Part shown: in pieces, positions 6,672-12,001 of the stretch | Position numbering within the stretch: the first letter of the stretch is position 1 | Layout: each line of letters starts with the position of its first letter | From: an uncultured Mollicutes bacterium | GTDB taxonomy: Bacteria; Bacillota_I; Bacilli_A; Acholeplasmatales; Anaeroplasmataceae | Length of the DNA stretch: 12,001 nucleotides | Direction: 5' to 3' | Assembly (NCBI GenBank): GCA_900547045.1 | Contig: URFB01000018.1 | Span: 1-12,001 of the forward strand | The notes under the pieces: generated by a model | Database searches by the model: none | The model's input: the letters and a program-made list of their open reading frames with translations, nothing else | Told to the model about the DNA's origin: nothing | Made by a program: the position numbers and the translations under genes

Positions 6672-8854
6672 TATTGGTTATCCCTTTCAATATTATGAAC
6701 AGCTTCGATTTTTTTCATATTAACAATCAAATTATTAAGCTCGTTAATATTAGAAGTTAAAACCTTAAGCTTAACAATTGTCTGAAGGTCTGGGGTATTA
6801 ACCGCATTAATAGAGGCAATTGACATACCAAGAGAATTAATGCAGGTCATTAAATCACCAATAAGGGTGTCCTTTTGTGAGGAGGAAACACGAATACAGG
6901 TTTGATATTTACGCGAAATATTAGTTGCCCAATCTAGATGAATAGTTCTTTCATGACCAAGATTCTTTAAATTATTGCATTCACAACGGTGAACAACAAT
7001 ACCATTACCCTTAGTTATATAGCCAATAATTTCATCACCGGGAATAGGGTAACAGCACGAACCAAGCTTAATTTGTGGATTAGGAAGTCCCTCAACTACT
7101 ACTCCTGTTTCAGAGTTAGTAGTTAAAATCTTACGGGTCTTTTCCATTTGCTTTTGCAAGATATCCTCACTTGAGAAATTAGTACCCTGAATTTTTAAGC
7201 AAACCGTTTTAGCTGAAAGCGAATTCTTACCAATTTCATAATAAATATCGTCAACAGTAAGAATATTATTTTTACTAAAATTATCCCTTACCCATTTATC
7301 ATTCAAATCAAAGACAATTTTTTGAGCCTGCATTTCACTATCAAGCTCTTGCTTACCAACTGATACAATAACATCACGGTTTTGCTTATTAAGGAAGGTC
7401 TTGATTTTATGCTTAGCATGGCTGGTTTTAACAATATTTAACCACGATTCTGAAGGACCGAAGGAATTTTTATTAGTCTTAATTGATACAATATCTGCTG
7501 TTTTAAGCTCATATGATAATGGTACAATCTTGTTATTAACAATAGCACCTACGGTTTTATTACCTAAATTCGTATGAATTTTATAAGCAAAATCTAGAGG
7601 TGTTGCCCCCTTAGGTAAATCAATTACCTCACCAGTTGGGGTATAAACATATACATTTGTATCAAGAATATCTGATTTAACACTATCTACAAGCTCAGAT
7701 GCATCCTCCTTTGAGACCTCACCTGAAACCTCAAGTAAATCAGCATACCATTTAAGCTTTTTAGCAATTTCGTATTGCTCACGTTCCTTTGAATAATGAA
7801 CGTTCTCCTTATAGGCCCAGTGAGCCGCAATACCATATTCAGCTATTCTATCCATTTCCTCAGTTCTTATTTGAACCTCAAAGGTTTGTCCGCTTGGACC
7901 AATTACAGTTGTATGAAGCGATTGATACATGTTAGATTTAGGTACAGCAATATAGTCCTTAAAGCGCTTTTGCATCGGAGTATAATGGGCATGAATCATA
8001 CCTAAAACCTGGTAACATTCCGCTACGCTTTCAACAATAATTCTAATAGCATATACATCATAAATATCCTCAAAGGCTTTATTTTGAGATATCATTTTCT
8101 TATAAATACTATAGGTATTTTTAATACGACCCTTAATTTGGAATTTAAGATGCGATTCTAAAAGTAAGTTTTTAACCTCACCAACAAGGGTTTCAATAAT
8201 ATTATTACGCTTATCCTGACGTTCCTTAACAAGATTTACAATCTTAAAATACATTTGAGGATCAATATATCTTAAGGAACGATCCTCAAGCTCAGCCTTA
8301 AGCTTGAACATACCTAGCCTTGAAGCAAGGGGTGCATAAATTTCAAGTGTTTCATTAGCAATACGAACCTGCTTTTCAGGTGGCATTGAATCAAGCGTAC
8401 GCATATTATGAAGACGATCTGCAAGCTTAATAATAATAACACGGATATCCTTAGCCATTGCTAATAGCATTTTTTGATGATTTGTAACCTGCTGGGCCTT
8501 TAATGATGAAAACTGAAGCTTTGTAACCTTAGTTACACCATCAACCATCTCGGCAATATCAGGATTAAAGATGGTTTTTATATCATCAAGGCTTGTTTCT
8601 GTATCCTCTACTACATCATGAAGTAGACCTGCACAAAGAGTATTTGGTCCACAATTTAGTCCTGCAAGAATAGTTGTAACGGCAATAGGGTGAACAATAT
8701 AGGGCTCACCGCTTTTACGAAATTGTCCCGTATGCTTTTTTAAAGCATATTCATAAGCGCATTTTATGAGATTTAAATCGTCTTCCTTATGAATATACTT
8801 TTCTATTTCATTCATCATTTTTTCATAAGAATATTCATATTTTCGATCAAGCAT
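6671..8854 (-). CDS. relA: Bifunctional (p)ppGpp synthetase/hydrolase, Rel/SpoT homolog
   Basis: Long RSH enzyme of 727 residues that makes and degrades (p)ppGpp in the stringent response, bound to stalled ribosomes. Order, numbered from the ATG used here: HD hydrolase domain with RKSGEPYIVHP (46-56), HDVVEDT (79-85) and KLADRLHNMRT (143-153); synthetase domain with the RFKD motif (297-300, the type found in bifunctional Rel rather than the EXDD of RelA-only enzymes), AVPKSNMYQSLHTT (303-316) and FEVQIRTEEMDRIAEYGIA (325-343); TGS domain (about 400-462); CC/zinc-finger-like region with CCYPIPGDEIIGYI (600-613) and VVHRCEC (620-626); ACT/RRM domain at the end (about 651-723). ATG 8854 is preferred over TTG 8875 because AGGAA lies 8 bases upstream. 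It follows apt, as in B. subtilis. Confidence 0.96.
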   Translation of the reverse strand: MLDRKYEYSYEKMMNEIEKYIHKEDDLNLIKCAYEYALKKHTGQFRKSGEPYIVHPIAVTTILAGLNCGPNTLCAGLLHDVVEDTETSLDDIKTIFNPDIAEMVDGVTKVTKLQFSSLKAQQVTNHQKMLLAMAKDIRVIIIKLADRLHNMRTLDSMPPEKQVRIANETLEIYAPLASRLGMFKLKAELEDRSLRYIDPQMYFKIVNLVKERQDKRNNIIETLVGEVKNLLLESHLKFQIKGRIKNTYSIYKKMISQNKAFEDIYDVYAIRIIVESVAECYQVLGMIHAHYTPMQKRFKDYIAVPKSNMYQSLHTTVIGPSGQTFEVQIRTEEMDRIAEYGIAAHWAYKENVHYSKEREQYEIAKKLKWYADLLEVSGEVSKEDASELVDSVKSDILDTNVYVYTPTGEVIDLPKGATPLDFAYKIHTNLGNKTVGAIVNNKIVPLSYELKTADIVSIKTNKNSFGPSESWLNIVKTSHAKHKIKTFLNKQNRDVIVSVGKQELDSEMQAQKIVFDLNDKWVRDNFSKNNILTVDDIYYEIGKNSLSAKTVCLKIQGTNFSSEDILQKQMEKTRKILTTNSETGVVVEGLPNPQIKLGSCCYPIPGDEIIGYITKGNGIVVHRCECNNLKNLGHERTIHLDWATNISRKYQTCIRVSSSQKDTLIGDLMTCINSLGMSIASINAVNTPDLQTIVKLKVLTSNINELNNLIVNMKKIEAVHNIERDNQ

Positions 8855-8882
8855 ACAATCACTTCCTAAATACAAAAATTAA

Positions 8883-9404
8883 TTAGTCACCATCATAAGA
8901 CATTAGAGTAAAGACATCATAGCCCTTTAATAGCTCTCTTCCCTTTAGGCTAGGAAGTTCAATTGGACAAGCAATACCAGCTACGCTCGCTCCTAAACGC
9001 TCAACAAGCTCAATTGAAGCCTTAACTGTTCCTCCCGTTGCAAGAAGATCATCAACGATTAAAACACGATCACCCTTCTTAAGAGCGTCATCAAGAAGAC
9101 ATAGGGTATTAGAGCCATATTCTAAGGAATATTCGGCTGTAATTACATTTCTTGGAAGCTTACCTGGCTTCCTAACAGGTGAAAATCCAATTCCTAGCTT
9201 ATAGGCAACCGGACATCCGAAAATGAAGCCACGAGCCTCAGGTCCAATTACAACGGTTGCGTTAACCTTCTTTCCATATTTTGCTATCTCATCTATACAT
9301 GCATTAAATGCTTTACCATCCCTAATTAGCGGAGTAATGTCTCTAAACATAATTCCTTCCTTTGGAAAATTAGGTACTGTAGTAACATAATCTTTATAAT
9401 TCAT
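8883..9404 (-). CDS. apt: Adenine phosphoribosyltransferase
   Basis: Purine salvage enzyme: adenine plus PRPP gives AMP and pyrophosphate, in the cytosol. At 173 residues it is full length. The PRPP-binding signature VLIVDDLLATGGT spans 114-126. The opening PNFPKEGIMFRDITPLI (11-27), GPEARGFIFG (54-63) and VRKPGKLP (77-84) are typical of the family. ATG start with GAGGT 7 bases upstream. It is the first gene of the minus-strand operon, under the extended -10 at 9423-9441, and is 28 bases from rel. In several Bacillota APT is inhibited by (p)ppGpp, so pairing with rel is functionally sensible (family knowledge, not shown here). Confidence 0.97.
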   Translation of the reverse strand: MNYKDYVTTVPNFPKEGIMFRDITPLIRDGKAFNACIDEIAKYGKKVNATVVIGPEARGFIFGCPVAYKLGIGFSPVRKPGKLPRNVITAEYSLEYGSNTLCLLDDALKKGDRVLIVDDLLATGGTVKASIELVERLGASVAGIACPIELPSLKGRELLKGYDVFTLMSYDGD

Positions 9405-9422
9405 ATTAAAACCTCACAATCA

Positions 9423-9441
9423 ATTATACTTAATTATATCA
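9423..9441 (-). promoter_or_regulatory. Promoter of the apt operon (extended -10)
   Basis: The minus strand carries TGATATAAT (9441-9433), a full extended -10, with a second TATAAT (9428-9423) exactly 10 bases downstream. No good -35 is seen at the expected distance (TCTTTT is the nearest), as is common with a TGn extension. Start from the first box would give a leader of about 22 bases, which includes the apt ribosome binding site. The intergenic stretch 9405-9492 must also serve the divergent flippase gene. For that strand only weak candidates such as TATTAT at 9463-9468 are visible. Confidence 0.65.
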
Positions 9442-9492
9442 TAATTTTACTATGAAAAAGAATATTATTTATTAAAAAAGCGAGGTTTTTTT

Positions 9493-10266
9493 ATGTCAAA
9501 TTTCAAAAATAATTTAAAAGTATTAATAATTGTAACGATTTTAATTAAAATAATCGGCTTTAGCTATAAAATTTTGCAGGCAAGATTTCTTCCCTTTGGC
9601 GTTTTAGAGGCTATATCAGCGATCAATCCCATTTTAAGCCTGTCACTTGTCTTATCACAAATGTCAATTCCTATAATGCTTACTGCTCTAATTTCTAAAA
9701 ATATTAGCCAAAAAAGCTATTATAATAGACGTCTTATTTCAAAGGCTATTCGTATAAACATTATTTCTACAAGCCTTGTCATTATTATAATGCTTCTTGT
9801 ATCCTTCATACTAAGCCAAACAATTTATAAAAATATTGATATAATGACGCCTCTTTTAATATTATTTCCATCAATGTATTTTTCAAATATATCAGCCATT
9901 ATCAAAAGCTATCTTGAGGCTCATGAAAAATTTAGACGAACCATTAGTTCAAATCTTTTAGAGGCTATTATAAAAATTACAAGTATAATTTTGATTATAA
10001 TTTTTATATCAAAGCTAAGCACTAAAGAAATTTTAATTATCACATCAAGCTTTATTACCCTAGGAGAAATTTCTTCCTTCTTCTTCTTAATATTAAAGGT
10101 TAAGGGTCTTACCAATCTTAATTTAGATCATAATAAGGAAAGCACTAGGCTCTTAAAGCCCGGTATTACCCTTACTTCGCCCTTGTCTTTTCAGCATATC
10201 ATTTTCTTGAGCCGATGCTATATTATTTTTTTACAAATCATATTAATATTGATCATGGCCAAGTAA
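9493..10266 (+). CDS. SpoVB/MurJ-like lipid flippase, N-terminal part (frame-split)
   Basis: First half of a COG2244-type (SpoVB, polysaccharide or lipid II flippase) membrane protein. Residues 8-30 (KVLIIVTILIKIIGFSYKIL) and 41-67 (ISAINPILSLSLVLSQMSIP, then LISKN) match the opening of the family, and several more hydrophobic helices follow up to about residue 200. RLLKPGITLTSPLSFQHIIF resembles the start of the family's second half, but the frame then stops at TAA 10264-10266 after 257 residues, about half the usual 480-550. The continuation is in the next frame (10215-10949). Joined at about 10233, the halves give about 485 residues. ATG with GAGGT 6 bases upstream. Whether this is a real break, a recoding event or a sequence error cannot be told from the window. 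Confidence 0.75.
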   Translation: MSNFKNNLKVLIIVTILIKIIGFSYKILQARFLPFGVLEAISAINPILSLSLVLSQMSIPIMLTALISKNISQKSYYNRRLISKAIRINIISTSLVIIIMLLVSFILSQTIYKNIDIMTPLLILFPSMYFSNISAIIKSYLEAHEKFRRTISSNLLEAIIKITSIILIIIFISKLSTKEILIITSSFITLGEISSFFFLILKVKGLTNLNLDHNKESTRLLKPGITLTSPLSFQHIIFLSRCYIIFLQIILILIMAK

Positions 10267-10949
10267 GCTATATTTACACCTCAATTCATTCCTACTGTCT
10301 TCCTCTTTTTCAAATATCAGGCTTTATGACCTATATTGTAATTAAGCTAATGACTCCTGCTTTAGCTAAAACAAAGGGTCTTAATGAAAATATTAGTATT
10401 TTAAACAAAATCTTTTTAGTTCTTTTATTCTTTGAGGGTCTAATACTATTTACAATGTTTAATCTAGGAAATTATTTATTAAGGCTTGCATACAATAAGG
10501 ATAATCTGGGCTATATGATGAGGATTCTTGCGTTAAGTTGCTACCTAAGCTTCTTTTCACCGGTTATCACCATGTCATTTGAATCACATTTAAAATATAA
10601 AATCCTTTTAAAAAATGCTATTATTTCCTCGTTACTTGGTCTTCTTTGTGTAAGTATTTGCTCATTAATTAAAAATATGGCTCTTTATTCCCTTTTTATT
10701 TCTGGTATGCTATGTGATGCGTCATATTATTGCCTTAATCTAATCGATTTTAAAAAGGAAGCTCATAAGCTTCCCTTTGAATATAAAAATGCAATTCTAG
10801 CTCTTATTCCGATTATCCTAACGCTTTTTCAAGCTCTTTTAGGCACTAAGCTAAGCTTTATAATTATAGCTTTACTTTATATTATTATTTTTGGGCTTTA
10901 TCTTTTAAATAAATATAAGGAGCCCTCCTTGGCCTCAGATAAGGAATAA
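10215..10949 (+). CDS. SpoVB/MurJ-like lipid flippase, C-terminal part (frame-split)
   Basis: Second half of the flippase, in the -1 frame relative to the first. This frame is open from 10149 and its first ATG is at 10215, without a good ribosome binding site (only TTGAG just before it), so independent translation is doubtful. The segment SIHSYCLPLFQISGFMTYIV and PALAK (within residues 24-51) matches the helix region that follows the domain join in SpoVB-like proteins (LPLxxxPxxxxxxxxxxLxPxxS). About six hydrophobic helices follow to the end at 244 residues. The last 52 bases overlap, tail to tail, the end of the minus-strand DUF421-type gene. No insertion sequence is seen at the break. Confidence 0.7.
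   Translation: MLYYFFTNHINIDHGQVSYIYTSIHSYCLPLFQISGFMTYIVIKLMTPALAKTKGLNENISILNKIFLVLLFFEGLILFTMFNLGNYLLRLAYNKDNLGYMMRILALSCYLSFFSPVITMSFESHLKYKILLKNAIISSLLGLLCVSICSLIKNMALYSLFISGMLCDASYYCLNLIDFKKEAHKLPFEYKNAILALIPIILTLFQALLGTKLSFIIIALLYIIIFGLYLLNKYKEPSLASDKE
10227..10233 (+). other. U UUU UUA heptamer at the flippase frame junction
   Basis: In the frame of the upstream half, the codons TTT TTA preceded by T form T TTT TTA, a classic -1 slippery heptamer, inside a T7 run (10226-10232). A -1 slip here leads directly into the downstream frame at ACA 10233. I see no convincing stem-loop or pseudoknot within about 10 bases after it and no Shine-Dalgarno-like stimulator before it. A lost T (T8 to T7) or a homopolymer sequencing error is therefore an equally good or better explanation. 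Confidence 0.55.
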
Positions 10950-11533
10950 AAGGCAATATCCTTAGGCTTTAGGCTCTTTTGCTTAATTTTAGCTAAAATA
11001 TCATTTTTACTAAAGCCTAAAAGCTTAATATTATCTAAATCGAGGACTCCACTTACAATAACTGGCAGATATATTTCTTGATATCTTTTCTTAGAAAAAA
11101 CTGCCAGCGTTCCTGATGTTTCAAGAATTGCTAGATTAACCTCAGAAATATCAAGCAAGCCCTCCTGATGAATTTGATTTAGGAGGTCATCAATGGTATA
11201 GGCCTCCTTTTTCAAATTATCGAATAAAATTTCTCCCTTGTAAATTAATACCCTAGGGGATCCATCGACAAAGCCTCTTAGAGGAGCAAATTTTAACAAT
11301 AAAAAGGAAAAACCCTTTTGAAGAACTAAAAGGAGTGTTAAACATAAAATAGCCGGAAAAAATAATTCCTTTTCATCAACTCCCATCGCTGCTATATCTG
11401 CAATAATAAGAATAACTGCAAGGTCAAATAAGGAAAGCTCGCCAACCTCTCTTTTTCCAAGAAGCCTTATTATAATCATTAAAACAATAAAAATTAAAAA
11501 CGCTCTTAAAAGGATTAATAAATATTCATTCAT
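10898..11533 (-). CDS. DUF421/YetF-type membrane protein
   Basis: 211 residues resembling the YetF/YcaP (DUF421) family. Three hydrophobic segments lie near the N-terminus (about 4-22, 36-52, 57-80). The family block RLLGKREVGELSLFDL (23-38) sits after the first, and the soluble YetF-type domain has GSPRVLIYKGEI (91-102), a DDLLNQIHQEGLLDISEV stretch (115-132) and AILETSGTLAVF (135-146). In sporeformers some members act in the spore or its germination; the role here is unknown. The ATG has only a modest ribosome binding site (AAGGG 11 bases away, or GGAA closer). It starts 38 bases from the divergent TIGR04086-like gene and ends inside the tail of the convergent flippase gene. Confidence 0.85.
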   Translation of the reverse strand: MNEYLLILLRAFLIFIVLMIIIRLLGKREVGELSLFDLAVILIIADIAAMGVDEKELFFPAILCLTLLLVLQKGFSFLLLKFAPLRGFVDGSPRVLIYKGEILFDNLKKEAYTIDDLLNQIHQEGLLDISEVNLAILETSGTLAVFSKKRYQEIYLPVIVSGVLDLDNIKLLGFSKNDILAKIKQKSLKPKDIAFYSLSEAKEGSLYLFKR

Positions 11534-11557
11534 AATTTCCAGGACCCTTCATATAAT
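11529..11557 (+). promoter_or_regulatory. Likely promoter of the TIGR04086-like gene
   Basis: TTCATA (11529-11534, 4 of 6 matches to TTGACA) and a perfect TATAAT (11552-11557) are separated by 17 bases. The -35 overlaps the start codon of the divergent DUF421-type gene. Transcription would begin about 7 bases after the -10, near 11564, giving a leader of only about 8 bases that starts within the ribosome binding site GGTGAT (11563-11568). Confidence 0.55.
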
Positions 11558-11571
11558 TTAGTGGTGATAAA

Positions 11572-11778
11572 ATGCTTAAAAAATTACTTATCTATTTTAG
11601 CTTAGTTTTATTATTTACCGTTTTTTCTGCCTTTATTTATTCTTTTGTCCTTTATAAAAGTGAAAATGAAAATTTATATAGCCTTATCACCCTAGCAATT
11701 GGTGCAGGCTTCTTCTTTTTAGTAGGAATTTCTACAAGATTTATTACTAATAAAAAATATTTATTATTTTCCTTGTAA
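11572..11778 (+). CDS. TIGR04086-like small membrane protein, N-terminal part (frame-split)
   Basis: A 68-residue frame with two clear transmembrane helices: about 4-27 (LLIYFSLVLLFTVFSAFIYS) and about 36-58 (LITLAIGAGFFFLVGIST). Size and helix layout resemble the first half of the TIGR04086/DUF3792 family, small four-helix membrane proteins of unknown function, common in Bacillota. The frame ends at TAA 11776-11778 in what should be the third helix; the next frame continues it (11754-11906). Joined, they give about 111 residues, near the family's usual length. ATG with GGTGAT close upstream. The family call rests on topology and context rather than a strong motif. Confidence 0.6.
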   Translation: MLKKLLIYFSLVLLFTVFSAFIYSFVLYKSENENLYSLITLAIGAGFFFLVGISTRFITNKKYLLFSL

Positions 11779-11906
11779 GCCTCATCATTTTTATCATTAA
11801 AGCCCTAGCATTAAAGCAGGCTCCAATTTTAATTTCTTACAAGCTTTTAATCAATCTTCTTGCAACAATTCTTGGTTCTTTATTATTCAAAAAAAGAAAA
11901 GTATGA
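11754..11906 (+). pseudogene. TIGR04086-like membrane protein, C-terminal part in the -1 frame
   Basis: In the -1 frame relative to the preceding gene, an open stretch from 11754 encodes KIFIIFLVSLIIFIIKALAL, then LKQAPILISYK, then LLINLLATILGSLLFKKRKV, ending at TGA 11904-11906. These look like the third and fourth helices with the positive tail expected of the family. The fragment has no start codon of its own near the beginning. The shift must lie between 11752 and 11775, because the -1 frame has a TAA at 11751-11753. The A6 run (11752-11757) and the T4 run (11767-11770) are the likely sites of a lost base. Confidence 0.6.
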
Positions 11907-11912
11907 TATAAT
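11904..11912 (+). promoter_or_regulatory. Possible extended -10 for rarA
   Basis: TGATATAAT (11904-11912) is identical to the extended -10 in front of apt, and its TGA doubles as the stop of the TIGR04086-like frame. No good -35 is seen. It ends 16 bases before the rarA ATG, so the leader would be about 10 bases. A chance match in AT-rich DNA remains possible. Confidence 0.45.
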
Positions 11913-11928
11913 AGTTTGAGGTGTTTTT

Positions 11929-12001
11929 ATGGAACCATTAGCACATAGATTAAGACCAACAAAGCTTGAGGATGTCATTGGCCAGGACTTTTTAACTGGT
12001 A
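11929..12001 (+). CDS. rarA: RarA/MgsA replication-associated AAA+ ATPase, N-terminus (runs off the window)
   Basis: The visible 24 residues, MEPLAHRLRPTKLEDVIGQD then FLTG, match the conserved opening of the RarA (MgsA/WRNIP1) clamp-loader-like ATPases (PLAxRxRPxxLxDxxGQxHLxG). These act at stalled replication forks. Related AAA+ proteins (RuvB, DnaX) share part of this pattern, but PLAHRLRP at the very N-terminus fits RarA best. ATG 11929 is preceded by GAGGTG with 5 bases of spacing. Walker motifs lie beyond the window edge. Confidence 0.85.
   Translation, partial: MEPLAHRLRPTKLEDVIGQDFLTG

Noticed and set aside
7796..8005. Plus-strand open frame opposite rel
   Set aside because: It is antisense to the strongly conserved synthetase domain and shows no motif of its own.
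9405..9492. Operator or regulator binding site in the divergent apt/flippase gap
   Set aside because: The ATTATA repeats 10 bases apart are explained as tandem -10 boxes; no longer palindrome is seen.
9921..10115. Minus-strand open frame within the flippase gene
   Set aside because: It is antisense to a plus-strand membrane-protein gene; its Lys/Ile-rich composition mirrors that gene.
10234..10290. Stimulatory pseudoknot after the slippery heptamer
   Set aside because: Short palindromes (AATATT, TGATCA, TGGCCA) are present, but none gives a stable stem at the right distance; the longer pairing leaves no loop.
10920..10935. Inverted repeat AGGAG/CTCCT near the convergent gene ends, as a terminator
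   Set aside because: The stem is 4-5 bp with almost no loop, lies inside both coding regions, and has no U tract on either strand.
11904..11906. TGA read as tryptophan (Mycoplasma code)
   Set aside because: Reading through gives no membrane-protein continuation and runs into the rarA start region. Complete genes elsewhere end normally and use TGG for Trp.

Overview
The window is AT-rich, densely coded bacterial DNA. It fits a low-GC Bacillota/Bacilli lineage of the Erysipelotrichales, RF39 or Acholeplasma type. Pointers are the AT-biased codons, the apt-rel-dtd gene block, MutS2, a B. subtilis-type thiamine pyrophosphokinase (ThiN) with ThiT under a TPP riboswitch, and RarA. TGA appears to be an ordinary stop, so the code looks standard. 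The lineage is inferred from gene content only.

The left three quarters (about 1-9404) is one minus-strand block. In transcription order it holds apt, rel (bifunctional ppGpp synthetase/hydrolase), dtd, rimO, trmL, mutS2, a thioredoxin-like gene and thiN, with gaps of at most 39 bases and several overlaps (TAATG between rel and dtd; rimO running into trmL). It is probably a long housekeeping operon for purine salvage, alarmone control, D-aminoacyl-tRNA editing, ribosome and tRNA modification, and DNA or ribosome quality control. A good extended -10 (TGATATAAT) precedes apt. After thiN comes a TPP riboswitch with a clear intrinsic terminator, then thiT (thiamine uptake, ECF S component) and the start of an unknown small membrane protein whose ribosome binding site lies inside the end of thiT. 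Thus thiamine uptake is TPP-controlled, while thiN lies upstream of the switch.

The right quarter (9493-12001) holds mostly plus-strand envelope genes: a SpoVB/MurJ-like (COG2244) flippase split by a -1 frame change at a T7 run, a convergent DUF421/YetF-type membrane protein overlapping its tail by 52 bases, a small TIGR04086-like four-helix membrane protein also broken by a -1 frame change, and the first 24 codons of rarA.

I found no CRISPR array, insertion sequence, tRNA, rRNA or phage gene, and no clearly new multi-gene system. The items most worth checking are the split flippase with a U UUU UUA heptamer at the junction, the thioredoxin-like protein that has lost the first CxxC cysteine and the buried Asp, and the unknown membrane gene in the TPP-controlled unit.
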